Positions 25,196 to 35,800 are shown, counted from the stretch's first letter. The stretch is DNA of 64,000 bases from JAWWPG01 sp963820035 (GCA_963820035.1 CAWFYK010000009.1:434001-498000); one strand, 5' to 3'. Notes: generated from the letters alone by a model not told the origin. Made by a program: numbers and translations.

Positions 25196-25609
25196 CTAGT
25201 CGTCGTCCTCGACCGTGCGTTGACGCCGAGGGGCCTTGCGGGGCACACCGTCACCCACGACGTAGGACTGGACGAGGTGGTTCCAGCTGCACGACTTGCA
25301 CACCTCGAGCACGTAGATACGGATCTCGCCGTGCTGGTGCGCCATCTCCTCGATGTCCTGGGGGGACTTGATCCGCCCGGAGTACTGGCCGAGCTCGTCG
25401 CCGAAGACGTAGGAGAGGTGGGCCATCTCGCGCTTGCGGCAGACCGGGCACGGGGTGTCGGTCGGCTCTCCATGGTGCTTGGCGGCGAGCAGCGTGTAGG
25501 GATCGGCGTCGCACACGTCGTCCATGGTGGTGGCGCCGCCGTTGAAGAGCGTCGAGAGCTTGGCTCGGCGCTGGAGCGAGTAGTCGATGACCGATCGTTG
25601 GGACCACAT
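25196..25609 (-). CDS. DUF5318 small zinc-ribbon-like protein
   Basis: Predicted 137 residues from M-W-S-Q-R-S-V-I-D-Y-S-L-Q-R-R-A; the frame is open 9 codons upstream, but this is the family N-terminus. Two Cys pairs, C-P-V-C near residue 65 and C-K-S-C near residue 108, suggest a zinc ribbon. The motif V-C-D-A-D-P-Y-T-L-L-A-A lies between. Its function is unknown; in actinobacteria it accompanies ponA-type genes. The stop directly abuts the penicillin-binding protein start, so both are probably one transcript. Confidence 0.8.
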   Translation of the reverse strand: MWSQRSVIDYSLQRRAKLSTLFNGGATTMDDVCDADPYTLLAAKHHGEPTDTPCPVCRKREMAHLSYVFGDELGQYSGRIKSPQDIEEMAHQHGEIRIYVLEVCKSCSWNHLVQSYVVGDGVPRKAPRRQRTVEDDD

Positions 25610-25778
25610 GGTGCCTTCGAGAGTACGGCGAGACACCAGCAGGTTTCCAACTCCGCGAGTCGCGCGTGACGGACGTCGCAGGTGCGCGCGGTCGCGACCA
25701 GCCGCCGCGCCGTCACGGCCGGCGGCAGCGAAAACGCCCGATGTCCGGGGCGAGCGTCGAAGATGAACACGCGGGGAA

Positions 25779-25810
25779 TTGAACTTGGCTACGATGTATC
25801 GCTACGATAC
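25779..25810 (+). promoter_or_regulatory. padR promoter with embedded palindromic operator
   Basis: TTGAAC (25779-25784) and TACGAT (25803-25808) form a -35/-10 pair with an 18-base spacer. GTATCG (25796-25801) and CGATAC (25805-25810) form a perfect palindrome around CTA, overlapping the -10. This layout fits autorepression by the PadR protein encoded just downstream. Confidence 0.6.
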
Positions 25811-25886
25811 GTTTGATCGATAGGTCGAGTCGGTGCATCAAGCGCCGGCCGCGACCGAACCAGGAAACCGGGCCGGAAGGGGCAAG

Positions 25887-26525
25887 GTGGCCAAGAAGCG
25901 GGGAGACGCGCTCGAGCTGGCGGTCCTTGGACTGCTCAGCCAGTCTCCCATGCACGGTTACGAGCTTCGCAAGCGTGTGACCGGGTTGCTCGGCTGGGGA
26001 CGTGTGCTGTCCTACGGCTCGCTCTACCCCTGCCTTCGACAGATGCAGCATGACGGTCTGCTGACCGAGGACGTCGCGGCGCGTGAAGCCGCTACGGCCC
26101 GGACCAGCAGGCGCGGCAAGATCGTCTACAAGCTCACCGCAGACGGCAAGGAACGGTTCGCCACCTTGGTGTCCGCGGCGGGTCCGAGCACGTGGGACGA
26201 CGAGACGTTCGGGGTGCACTTCGCGTTCTTCGGCTCCACGAGTGCGGAGAACCGGTTGCGCATCCTGGAGGGCCGGCGGAGCCGGCTCGAGGAGCGGATC
26301 GAGGGAGTGCGGACCTCACTGGCCCGCTCCCGCGAGCGCCTCGACAGCTACACCCTCGAACTGCAACGCCACGGCCTCGAGTCGGTGGAGCACGAGGTTC
26401 GCTGGCTGACCGAGCTGATCGACAGCGAACGGGTCGAGACGCAGCATGACGGCGGGCCGGCCGACAGCACGACCACACGAACAGGCACCGCGGCGACCCC
26501 GCACGGTGCAGACAACAGGGAATGA
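25887..26525 (+). CDS. PadR-family transcriptional regulator
   Basis: Predicted 212 residues from GTG 25887 preceded by GGAAGGGG; the frame is open back to 25833. The N-terminal winged helix shows L-E-L-A-V-L-G-L-L-S-Q-S-P-M-H-G-Y-E-L-R-K-R and S-Y-G-S-L-Y-P-C-L-R-Q-M-Q-H-D-G-L-L, the PadR signature. A long helical C-terminal region (E-E-R-I-E-G-V-R-T-S-L-A-R-S-R-E-R-L) should mediate dimerisation. It is 10 bases upstream of the inositol-phosphate synthase gene, the same pairing as at the mycobacterial ino1 locus, so it probably controls that operon. Confidence 0.92.
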   Translation: MAKKRGDALELAVLGLLSQSPMHGYELRKRVTGLLGWGRVLSYGSLYPCLRQMQHDGLLTEDVAAREAATARTSRRGKIVYKLTADGKERFATLVSAAGPSTWDDETFGVHFAFFGSTSAENRLRILEGRRSRLEERIEGVRTSLARSRERLDSYTLELQRHGLESVEHEVRWLTELIDSERVETQHDGGPADSTTTRTGTAATPHGADNRE

Positions 26526-26535
26526 GGAAAGCCGA

Positions 26536-27615
26536 ATGGGTTCGGTACGGGTAGCCATCATCGGCGTCGGTAACTGTGCGACGTCGCTCATCCAAGGCGT
26601 CCACTTCTACCAGGACGCGGATCCGTCCAGGAGCGTGCCCGGCTTGATGCACGTGCAGTTCGGGGACTACCACGTCCGGGACATCGAGTTCGTCGCCGCC
26701 TTCGACGTCGACGCCAAGAAGGTCGGGTTCGACCTGGCGGACGCCACGACAGCCAGCGAGAACAACACGATCAAGATCTGTGACGTGCCGCCCCTGGGCA
26801 TCACCGTGCAGCGCGGTCACACCCTCGACGGACTCGGGAAGTACTACCGGGAGACGATCGAGGAGAGCGACAGCGAGCCGGTCGACGTCGTCCAGGTCCT
26901 GAAGGACTCGAAGGCCGACGTGCTCGTGTCCTACCTGCCCGTCGGCTCGGAGAACGCCGACAAGTTCTATGCCCAGTGCGCCATCGACGCCGGCGTCGCC
27001 TTCGTCAACGCGCTGCCGGTGTTCATCGCGTCCGACCCCGAGTGGGCGGCGAAGTTCGAGGCCGCCGGCGTCCCGATCATCGGTGACGACATCAAGTCCC
27101 AGGTGGGCGCGACGATCACCCACCGGGTGCTCGCCAAGCTCTTCGAGGACCGCGGCGTCGTGCTCGACCGCACCTACCAGCTCAACGTCGGCGGCAACAT
27201 GGACTTCAAGAACATGCTGGAGCGGGACCGTCTCGAGTCGAAGAAGGTCTCGAAGACGCAGGCCGTCACGTCCAACATCAGCCATGACCTCGGAGCCAAG
27301 AACGTGCACATCGGCCCGTCGGACTACGTACAGTGGCTGGACGACCGCAAGTGGGCCTACGTCCGTCTCGAGGGTCGCGCGTTCGGCAACGTGCCGCTCA
27401 ACATGGAGTACAAGCTCGAGGTGTGGGACTCGCCCAACTCCGCGGGCATCATCATCGACGCGATCCGGGCGGCCAAGATCGCCAAGGACCGCGGAATCGG
27501 CGGCGCGCTGCTCTCGGCCTCGTCGTACCTGATGAAGTCGCCCCCGGTCCAGCGTCCAGATGACGAAGGACACGAGTCCGTGGAGGCCTTCATCCGCGGA
27601 GACGTCGACCGCTGA
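26536..27615 (+). CDS. ino1: Inositol-3-phosphate synthase
   Basis: Predicted 359 residues. The Rossmann NAD site is I-I-G-V-G-N-C-A-T-S-L; N-V-G-G-N-M-D-F-K-N-M and S-D-Y-V-Q-W-L-D-D are conserved catalytic-domain segments. It converts glucose-6-phosphate to inositol-3-phosphate, the precursor of phosphatidylinositol, mycothiol and lipoglycans. ATG 26536 follows GAGGAAA; the frame is open upstream but overlaps padR. A strong hairpin terminator lies 35 bases after the stop. It fits the mycothiol-type enzyme at 1.2 kb and the mannosyltransferase-like protein at 22 kb. Confidence 0.96.
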   Translation: MGSVRVAIIGVGNCATSLIQGVHFYQDADPSRSVPGLMHVQFGDYHVRDIEFVAAFDVDAKKVGFDLADATTASENNTIKICDVPPLGITVQRGHTLDGLGKYYRETIEESDSEPVDVVQVLKDSKADVLVSYLPVGSENADKFYAQCAIDAGVAFVNALPVFIASDPEWAAKFEAAGVPIIGDDIKSQVGATITHRVLAKLFEDRGVVLDRTYQLNVGGNMDFKNMLERDRLESKKVSKTQAVTSNISHDLGAKNVHIGPSDYVQWLDDRKWAYVRLEGRAFGNVPLNMEYKLEVWDSPNSAGIIIDAIRAAKIAKDRGIGGALLSASSYLMKSPPVQRPDDEGHESVEAFIRGDVDR

Positions 27616-27649
27616 CCCAGTCGCCGGTCCGCCCGGCCCAGCTGACACC

Positions 27650-27685
27650 GAGAGGGTCCCGTCCGTTGCCGGACGGGACCCTCTC
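27650..27685 (+). terminator. Terminator of the padR-ino1 operon
   Basis: A perfect 16-bp stem (27650-27665 with 27670-27685) and a TTGC loop lie 35 bases after the ino1 stop, between ino1 and the MFS gene. There is no T-tract. Confidence 0.8.
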
Positions 27686-27744
27686 CTCGATGGGCGGGAT
27701 CGCCGGACGGGTCCGGGCCGCGTCGTACGGCAGACTTACTGATC

Positions 27745-29073
27745 ATGACCTTCGTGGCTGATCTCCGTCAGTTGCTGCGCGACGCTCGGTTCGAGAGGCT
27801 CTTCGCCGTGCGGCTCAGCGGCCAGGCGTCCGACGGGGTCTTCCAGGTCGCCCTGGCGTCATACGTGCTGTTCTCCCCGGAGGACAAGCCGAGCGCCGGA
27901 GCGATCGCGGCCGCACTGGCCGCGCTGCTGCTGCCGTTCAGCATCCTCGGCCCGTTCGTCGGCGTTTTCCTCGACCGGTGGCGGCGCCGTCAGGTGCTGC
28001 TCTATGCCAACCTGGTCCGGCTGGCGCCGCTGGCCGTGATCGCGGTGATGATCGCCACCGGGACCCGTGGCGTGGCGCTCTTCGTCGTCGTGCTGGCGGC
28101 CCTGAGCGTGAACCGTTTCCTGCTCGCCGGGTTGTCGGCCGCCCTCCCGCATGTCGTGGTCCGGCGCGAGCTGGTGCTGGCCAACTCGCTCACGCCCACG
28201 AGCGGCACCATCGCGTTCATGCTGGGACTGGCGCTGGCCTCCGCGGTCCGGCCGCTGATCCCGGGCGGCAACCCTGACGCGGTGATCGTGCTGGTCGCCG
28301 GCTTCGGCTACCTCGGTGCCGCGCTGCTCGCGAGAAGGATCCCGGTCGACCAGCTCGGGCCCGACTTCGACCCGGATCGGCCGCAGGTGCGCGAGGCTCT
28401 CGGCCACGTCGTGGGCGGCCTGGTCGCAGGGCTGCGCCATCTCCGCTCGCGAACCACCCCGGCCGCGGCCCTCACCGTGATCGCCGCGCACCGCTTCCTC
28501 TACGGGCTGACGACGGTCGCGACGATCCTGCTCTACCGCAACTACTTCCACTCGGTGACCGATACCGACGCCGCGCTCGAAGGGCTTGCCTCCGCCGTGC
28601 TCGTCTCCGGGCTCGGCTACTTCGCCGCCGCGGTGGTCACCCCGATCGCGACCGAACGAATGTCGCCGCAACGCTGGATCGTGGTGCTGCTGCTGGCCGC
28701 CGCGTTCGTCGAGGTCGTGCCGGCCGCGCTGTTCACGCAGCCCGCGATCCTCGTCGCCGCGTTCTTCCTGGGCGTGTCCGCCCAGGGCGTGAAGATCTGT
28801 GTGGACACGTTGGTGCAGACCGGGGTGGACGACGCGTTCCGGGGCCGGGTGTTCTCGATCTATGACGTGATCTTCAACGTCGTCTTCGTCGCCGCTGCCG
28901 CGGTCGGCGCCTTCGTCATCCCCACCAGCGGCAAGTCCTACGCCCTGCTGGCGTTCGTCAGCCTCGGGTACGCCGCCACCGCAGCCGGCTACCTGCTGAC
29001 GTTGCGCCGGCTCACGCCCATCGCCGCCTACTCGATCTCCCGCGGGCCCGACCCGTCCGGCAAACCGGGCTGA
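27745..29073 (+). CDS. MFS transporter
   Basis: Predicted 442 residues with about twelve membrane helices. The early motif G-V-F-L-D-R-W-R-R-R-Q-V-L matches the MFS motif A loop between helices 2 and 3, and F-R-L-S-G-Q-A-S-D-G-like residues in helix 1 resemble MFS_3/enterobactin-exporter types. The gene sits between ino1 and cca, a position where other actinobacteria also have an MFS gene. The substrate is unknown. It converges with cca with 25 bases between stops and no strong terminator. Confidence 0.85.
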   Translation: MTFVADLRQLLRDARFERLFAVRLSGQASDGVFQVALASYVLFSPEDKPSAGAIAAALAALLLPFSILGPFVGVFLDRWRRRQVLLYANLVRLAPLAVIAVMIATGTRGVALFVVVLAALSVNRFLLAGLSAALPHVVVRRELVLANSLTPTSGTIAFMLGLALASAVRPLIPGGNPDAVIVLVAGFGYLGAALLARRIPVDQLGPDFDPDRPQVREALGHVVGGLVAGLRHLRSRTTPAAALTVIAAHRFLYGLTTVATILLYRNYFHSVTDTDAALEGLASAVLVSGLGYFAAAVVTPIATERMSPQRWIVVLLLAAAFVEVVPAALFTQPAILVAAFFLGVSAQGVKICVDTLVQTGVDDAFRGRVFSIYDVIFNVVFVAAAAVGAFVIPTSGKSYALLAFVSLGYAATAAGYLLTLRRLTPIAAYSISRGPDPSGKPG

Positions 29074-29098
29074 GGCGGACCGGACAAGCGTGGCCCGG

Positions 29099-30553
29099 TT
29101 AGCTCCTGGTCTCCCGCGTCGGCCACCACGACAGCAAGGCCTCGCGGGCTCGGCCCACCCCCACCGGCCCCTCCTCGAGCCGCAGCTCCAGCAGGAAGCG
29201 GTAGGCGACTCCGACCTCCGGCCCCGGGCCGATCCCGAGCGTCTCCATGATCTGCTGTCCGTCGAGATCAGGCCGTATCGACGCCAGCTCCTCCTCGGTC
29301 TCGAGCCGGGCGATCCGCGCTTCCAGCTCGTCGTAGGTGCGCCGGAGCCGCTCGGCCTTGCGCCAGTTGCGCGTCGTACAGTCCGCGCGGGTGAGCACGT
29401 GCAGCCGCTCGAGCAACGGCCCGGCGTCTCGCACGTAGCGTCGGACGGCCGAGTCGGTCCACTCCCGCGACCCATAGCCGTGAAAGCGCAGGTGCAGCTC
29501 GACGAGCCGCGCGACCGCGTCGATCTCGGCTCCGGAGAACCGCAGGGCGGCCATCCGCTTCCGGGTCAGCTTCGCGCCGACGACGTCGTGGTGGTGGAAC
29601 GTCACGAGCCCGTCACCGGCGAACTTCCTGGTGCGCGGCTTACCGATGTCGTGGAGCAGCGCTGCCAGTCGCGTCACCAGGTCCGGGCCACCGGCGCCGA
29701 TCCGGTCCTCCAAGCTGATCGCCTGGTCGAGCACCGTGAGACTGTGCTCGTAGACGTCCTTGTGGCGGTGGTGTTCGTCGCGCTCGAGTCGGAGCGCCGG
29801 AAGCTCGGGCAGCACCAGCTCGGCCAGCCCGGTGTCGACGAGAATTGTGAGTCCCTTCCTCGGCTGGTCCGAGAGCATCAGCTTGACGAGCTCGTCGCGC
29901 ACCCGCTCCGCTGACACGATGGAGATCCGAGATGCCATCGCGCTCATCGCTGCGACGACGCCTGGGTCCACGTCCAGCCGGAGCTGAGCGGCGAAGCGGG
30001 CGGCGCGCATCATCCGCAGCGGGTCGTCGGAGAACGACTCCTCGGGCGTCGCGGGGGTGCGCAGTACCCCCACGGCGAGGTCGGCCGCCCCACCGAACAG
30101 ATCGACGAACCTGCGCGAAGGAAGCTCGATGGCCATCGCGTTGACCGTGAAGTCGCGCCGGCCCAGGTCCCCGGCGAGCGTGTCGCCGAAGGTCACGGCG
30201 GGCTTGCGGGACTCAGCGTCATAGGCGTCAGCCCGATAGGTCGTGATCTCCAGCCGGAAACCCTCCACCATCGCCCCGATCGTCCCGAAGTCCCGGCCGA
30301 TATCCCAGGTGGCGTCGACCCAGCCCGCCAGGCAGCGCTCGATCTGGTCCGGGTCGGCCGAGGTGGCGAAGTCGAGGTCCTGATCGCTCAGCCGGCCAAG
30401 CAAGGCGTCGCGCACGGACCCACCGACCAGGGCGATCTCGTGACCGGCCTCAGCGAAACGGGCACCTACCTCGTCGACCACGGGAGCGGCCAGGAGCAGC
30501 TCACGCACGGCGGTGCGCTGGATCTCGTCAAGGCGCTGCTGCGGGGTCGACAC
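29099..30553 (-). CDS. cca: CCA tRNA nucleotidyltransferase
   Basis: Predicted 484 residues from GTG 30553 (V-S-T-P-Q-Q-R-L-D-E); ATG 30604 is a longer alternative. The polymerase-beta-type head has L-V-G-G-S-V-R-D-A-L-L-G-R and the catalytic D-Q-D-L-D-F-A-T; R-R-D-F-T-V-N-A-M and R-M-M-R-A-A-R-F follow. An HD-type domain lies in the second half (H-K-D-V-Y-E-H-S; L-L-H-D-I-G-K). It adds or repairs the 3' CCA of tRNAs. TACAGT (30567-30562) lies 8 bases before GTG 30553, consistent with a leaderless transcript. Confidence 0.95.
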   Translation of the reverse strand: MSTPQQRLDEIQRTAVRELLLAAPVVDEVGARFAEAGHEIALVGGSVRDALLGRLSDQDLDFATSADPDQIERCLAGWVDATWDIGRDFGTIGAMVEGFRLEITTYRADAYDAESRKPAVTFGDTLAGDLGRRDFTVNAMAIELPSRRFVDLFGGAADLAVGVLRTPATPEESFSDDPLRMMRAARFAAQLRLDVDPGVVAAMSAMASRISIVSAERVRDELVKLMLSDQPRKGLTILVDTGLAELVLPELPALRLERDEHHRHKDVYEHSLTVLDQAISLEDRIGAGGPDLVTRLAALLHDIGKPRTRKFAGDGLVTFHHHDVVGAKLTRKRMAALRFSGAEIDAVARLVELHLRFHGYGSREWTDSAVRRYVRDAGPLLERLHVLTRADCTTRNWRKAERLRRTYDELEARIARLETEEELASIRPDLDGQQIMETLGIGPGPEVGVAYRFLLELRLEEGPVGVGRAREALLSWWPTRETRS

Positions 30554-30640
30554 GATGCACCACTGTATGAGGCCCGCCGAGGCATCCCTGCCAACGGTTA
30601 GCATTCAACCCGTGGCAGTCCCGGATGCGTCGAGCTCACC

Positions 30641-32812
30641 GTGACGCTTGCCACTCGCCTCACCGCCGGATTTGTCACGGTCCTGCTGGCGGCTGCTCTC
30701 GCTGATGCCGGGGCGGCGCCGGGCCCGGCATCGGCGACTCCCCGATCCTCGGCGGCCCCGCAGTCCTCGGCGGCCCCGCAGTCCTCGGCGGCGGCGAAGG
30801 CCGGCCAGCAGGGGTCCCGAGCGCTCACGGTCTCGATCGATACGGTCAGTCCCGACCTCCACCGCGGCACCCCAGTGACGGTCACCGGAACCATCTCCAA
30901 CCCAGGAGACGTGCCGTGGTCCGATGCCCGGGCGTACTTCCAAATCTCTCCCTACGCCGCCACCAGCCTCGCGGGATTGGCGAACTTCGCGGCGACACCG
31001 CCCGACACCGGCATCGGCAACCTGGTGATCACCCCCCACGGCTACGACCGGGTGGGCGACGTCGGCCCGCACGAGTCTCAGCCGTTCAGCGTGACGGTTC
31101 CCTACGACGACCTGACCATCAGCGGTGTGCCCGGGGTCTACCGGATCGGGATCAAGGTCATCGCCGGCACCCCCGACGGGGTGCGGGACTCCACCAACGC
31201 CGCGCGCGCCAACACCCTGGTGCCCCTGCTTCCGCCCCGGCCCGGCCGCCTTGTCCCGCTCCAGACGGTCACCCTGGTGCCGATCACCGCACCCGTCAAA
31301 CGGCTGCTCGACGGCGAGTTCGCCGATGACTCCCTGGCGCCGTCCCTGGCCTACGGCGGTCGTCTCTACGACGTGCTGCACTGGGCGCTGAGCGCCGCCC
31401 CTGACACGCTGCAGATCGTCCTCGACCCGTCGCTCTACGCCGCGATCTCGGACATGTCACATGGCTACCGGGTCGAGACCGTTCCCCCGTTGACCGCACG
31501 GAGCAAGCCGGGGACCGGCCGGCCGGCGGCCGTCAGCTGGCTCGCCGACTTCGCGACCCTGGCAGCGCAACAGCATGTGCTCCTGATGCCATGGGGAGTT
31601 CCCGCGGCAAACTCGCTGCTCGCCAACCACGTGCCCGGCCCCGTGCTCGCGGCGATCCGGTCGAGCGGGCGCTTCGCCCAGGCACATGGTCTCGGAACCG
31701 GGGTCGCCGGCTGGCTGACCGACGGTCGGTCCGGCCTTTCCGCTCTGACGGTGATGCACCACGCCGGCGCCGATCTGCAGATCGTCTCGCAGGCGAGCGT
31801 GCCCGGGCTCGACGCCTACCAGGAGGCAGGTCAGCCGATTCCGTCGTTGATCGATGTCGCGACCCAGGCCCGGCCGATCCCGGTGCTCGTCGCAGCAACC
31901 ACGCTGGGCGGTTTCCCCATCACCCCCGAGATGTCCGCACTGGACTTCCGCCAACGGCTGGTCGCGGACGCAACGGTGCGGTCGCTGAGCGGACAGACCA
32001 CCCGGGTCGCCGTGACGGCGCTGCCCTTCACCTGGGATCCCGGTCCGACCGCCTCCGGTCAGGACCTCGCGAGCGCGTTCGAGCAACCGGTGATCACGGC
32101 CCAGTCCGCGATCGGCGCGATCGACCGGCCGGCTCAGCGCTACACCGGTCCGGTGCGGTCCGGCCCCAGCCCGTGGCCGTCCCTGAGCCCCGAGATCTTC
32201 GCGGCCATCCGCCAGTACCACATCAGCGGTGGCGACCTGTCGTCGATTCTGCGGCCCTCTCCGGAGGCCCAGCGCAACTTCCAGCACGTGCTCGCGATGG
32301 CAGGCTCAGCCGAGTGGCACACCTTCAGCCAGCTCGGTGTCGAGCTCGTCAACCATGAGGTGACCTCGTCCCAGGCGTCGTTGGCGAAGGTCACGATCAC
32401 CGGGCCGCCGTTCGTCGCGATGTCGAGCACGTCCGGCCGGTTCCCGCTGACCGTCACCAACGGGCTGGACCAGCCGATCACCGTGCGGCTCACCGTGAAG
32501 CCCGAGGACCCTGCCCTCCGCATCGCCCCGCTGGACCCGATCTCCCTGCCGGCCAACCAGCGACGAGACATTCAGGTCGTGACGACCGCCGACGGCTCCG
32601 GGGTCACGACCGTCCGCGCGCGACTCGCGACCCGCCGGAACTCGGAGTTCGGCCACGCCTGGAAGTTCGACGTGCGGGCGACCCAGATCGGGCTGGTGAT
32701 CTGGGTGGTGATCGGGGTCGGCGCGGCCGTACTGTTCATCGCGGCCGGCTATCGGATCGTCCACCGGCTGCGCGGCAAGGAGCCGTCGCGGCCCAGGCGG
32801 GCCGCCGCCTGA
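30641..32812 (+). CDS. DUF6049-family envelope protein
   Basis: Predicted 723 residues. A signal peptide (about 1-27) precedes an Ala/Ser linker with a threefold S-S-A-A-P-Q-type repeat encoded by 18-bp direct repeats (30749-30795). The extracytoplasmic part begins with an Ig-like segment (P-V-T-V-T-G-T-I-S-N-P-G-D) and a long alpha/beta domain, and ends in a membrane helix (about 685-707) with a basic cytoplasmic tail. This anchored exported protein is conserved between cca and murJ in actinobacteria, so a role in wall assembly is inferred. The TGA overlaps the murJ ATG by one base. Confidence 0.75.
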   Translation: MTLATRLTAGFVTVLLAAALADAGAAPGPASATPRSSAAPQSSAAPQSSAAAKAGQQGSRALTVSIDTVSPDLHRGTPVTVTGTISNPGDVPWSDARAYFQISPYAATSLAGLANFAATPPDTGIGNLVITPHGYDRVGDVGPHESQPFSVTVPYDDLTISGVPGVYRIGIKVIAGTPDGVRDSTNAARANTLVPLLPPRPGRLVPLQTVTLVPITAPVKRLLDGEFADDSLAPSLAYGGRLYDVLHWALSAAPDTLQIVLDPSLYAAISDMSHGYRVETVPPLTARSKPGTGRPAAVSWLADFATLAAQQHVLLMPWGVPAANSLLANHVPGPVLAAIRSSGRFAQAHGLGTGVAGWLTDGRSGLSALTVMHHAGADLQIVSQASVPGLDAYQEAGQPIPSLIDVATQARPIPVLVAATTLGGFPITPEMSALDFRQRLVADATVRSLSGQTTRVAVTALPFTWDPGPTASGQDLASAFEQPVITAQSAIGAIDRPAQRYTGPVRSGPSPWPSLSPEIFAAIRQYHISGGDLSSILRPSPEAQRNFQHVLAMAGSAEWHTFSQLGVELVNHEVTSSQASLAKVTITGPPFVAMSSTSGRFPLTVTNGLDQPITVRLTVKPEDPALRIAPLDPISLPANQRRDIQVVTTADGSGVTTVRARLATRRNSEFGHAWKFDVRATQIGLVIWVVIGVGAAVLFIAAGYRIVHRLRGKEPSRPRRAAA

Positions 32813-35800
32813 TGGCACAGCCCTCCTCACCGAGCGTCCTCTCGGCCAGTCGCATCATGGCCGCCGGCACGGTCGTCTCGCGGGTCACCGGCCTGTTCCG
32901 GGCCTTGCTCCTGGTCGCCGCCATCGGCACCGTCGGAGCTCACCCGGACGCCTTCAACATCGCCAACACGGTCCCCAACAGCCTCTACATCCTGGTGGCC
33001 GGCGGCGTCTTCAACGTCGTGCTGGTGCCCCAGCTCGTCCGGGCGATCAAGAACGACCCCGACGGCGGCGATGCCTACGCGAACCGGATCATCACCCTGG
33101 GGGCCCTGGTGCTCGCCGCCGTCACCATCGTGCTGGTGATCTTCGCGCCGCTGCTGCTGCGCCTACTCGCACCCAGCTACTTCACCGACCCGACCCTCGC
33201 CGCCGAGAAGTCGTCGCTCATCGTCTTCGCGCGCTACTGCCTGCCGCAGATCTTCTTCTACGGCATGTTCGTGCTGCTGGGGCAGATCCTCAACGCCCGC
33301 GGCAAGTTCGGGCCGATGATGTGGACACCCATCGCGAACAACGTCATCTCGATCCTCATCCTGACCGGCTACCTGTACCTGTACGCCAATGCGCCTGTCG
33401 CGAACGAAGGCCGTGGCGGCTACTCGACGACTCAAGAGCTGCTCCTCGGCGTGGGCTCTACGATCGGGATCGTGGCCCAGACCATCTTGCTGGTGCCCTA
33501 CATGCGCCGTGCCGGGTTCCGGATCAGGCCACGTCTCGACTTCCGCGGCACCGGGCTCGGCCACACCATGCGCCTCGGGCGTTGGACCGTCGGCTTCGTG
33601 ATCGTGAACCAGATCGCGTTCTATGTGACGATCCGCCGCTCGGCGGGCGCCACGGCGGAGGCCACCAAGGCAGCCGGCTACACGGTCTTCTCCAACGCGT
33701 TCCTCCTGACCCAACTGCCGCATGCGATCGTCACCGTCTCGTTGGCGACCGCCACCATCCCTCTGGTGTCACGCCTGGCGGCCGAGGGTCGGCTCCGGGA
33801 GATGGCCGACGAGATGGCCAGCAGCCTTCGGCTTGTCCTATCGGTCATGGCGCCGTTCGCTATCGCCCTGCTGGTCCTCGGTCCCGCGCTCGCGACCGTG
33901 CTCTTCAGCTTCGGTCAGGGTGCGGGAGACACCCGCAGCCTCGGCCTCACGATCGTGGCGTTCGCGCCCGGGGTGCTGATGTTCAGCACCCACTACATCG
34001 TGCTCCGCGGCTTCTACGCGATCGAGGACACCCGCACGCCGTTCTTCGTCCAGTGCGTCGTCGCCGCTGTCAACGTCGTGTTTGCCGTGGTGCTCACCGA
34101 CCTGTTCAGTCCGCTGTACGCCGCCCCCGCGCTCGCGTTGGCCTACGGCGCCTCCTACGCGACGGGTGCCGTCCTGTCCCTGTGGATCCTGTCGCGCCGG
34201 CTCGGCGGACTCGACGGTCCCGAGCTGACCCGGTTCTTCGTCCGCGTCGGGGTCGCCGGGGTGGTGGCAGCCGCCGTCGCCTGGGCGGCTCTGGCGGCTC
34301 TTCGCCTGGTCGGCATCACGGCAGCGAGCCAGCTGGACTCGGTCGTGATCCTCGTGGTGGGTGGCGGCCTCGGGTTCGCGACGTATCTGGCGCTGGCCCG
34401 ACTGCTCCGAGTCTCTGAGATCGGGCAGATCGTGGCGACCCTCGTCCCCCGCCGCAAGGCCGGTGCCGGATCCCACGACGAGCCACCGCCACCACCTACG
34501 ATGGGGCAGGAGCACAGGTTGACCGACAGGCGCGAGAGACGACGAGAGGCGGGCCGGAAGGACGTGGCACCATACTCTGTCGAGCCCGGCACCGTGCTGG
34601 CGGAGCGCTACTCGATCGAAGACCTGCTTGCCGAAGAAGGTGACTCGACCACGTGGCGCGCACGTGACCGGGTGCTGGCTCGCTCGGTCGTCCTGCAGGT
34701 GATCCCGAGCTCCTCCCCCGAGGCGTCGGAGATGCTGACGGCCGCGAAGAAGGCGTCCCGCGTTGCCGACCCACGGATCCTCCAGGTGCTCGACGCCGTC
34801 GACGACGGCGACCTCAGCTATGTCGTTCGGGAGTGGACCAACGGCGAGTCCCTCGAAGTCGTGCTGTCCGAGGGGCCGATGTCGGCCCGGAAGGCGACGT
34901 TCCTGCTCCGCGAGGTCGCCGGCGCGATCTCGACCGCCCACAAGATGGGCCTGCGACATCGCCGGCTGGCGCCCGAGACCATCGTCTTGACGAAGTCGAG
35001 CGGGGTGAAGATCCTCGGCCTGGGCACCCTCGCGGCGACCCGCGACGACCCCGACGAGGCGGACAACCCGGAGCTTGCCGACACTCGCGACCTCGGGCGG
35101 CTGCTCTACGCCTGCCTGACCGCCCGCTGGCCGGGCTCGGCGGTCGGCCCGCTCCCGGCGGCGCCGACGGAGCACGGCAAGCTGCTCCGCCCCCGGCAGG
35201 TGCGTGCCGGCGTACCCCGCCCCCTCGACGTGCTCTGCGACCGCATCCTCGGCAACCCACCCCGCGGCGGTGAGCCGATCACGACGGTCGACGAGGTCAA
35301 GACCGCCCTCGGCGCGATCCTGAGCAACGACGGCTTCTCCGAGTCGTCGAGTCTGCGGATGAGCGCCCCCGAGCCGCACGAGCCGAGCGGCCGGGCGGAG
35401 CCACCTCCCGCCGTGCTGTCGAGGGACGACGGCGGTCCGACGACCGGGAACCAGCCGGTGAGCGCACCGCTGCCCGCCAGGGTCACGACCGAACGCTCCA
35501 CTGTCGGTCGCACCTTGCTGTGGTTCGTGGTGCTGGTCCTCATCGTGGGAGTTGCGCTGGCGGCGACGGCGGTCATCAAGACGATGCTGGGATCCAACGG
35601 CTCGGCGACCCCGCCCTACGTCACCTCGACGAACACCGGGTCGACAGGCTCGCAGTCGGGCACGAACACGCCGCCGGCGCCGCAGCTCACCCCGATCAAG
35701 GTGCAGAGCGCGACCAGCTTCGACCCCCTTCCGGCGGGTTCCGGCGACGAGAACCCGACTGAGGCGCCGCTCGCCATCGACGGCAATCCCGCCACGACGT

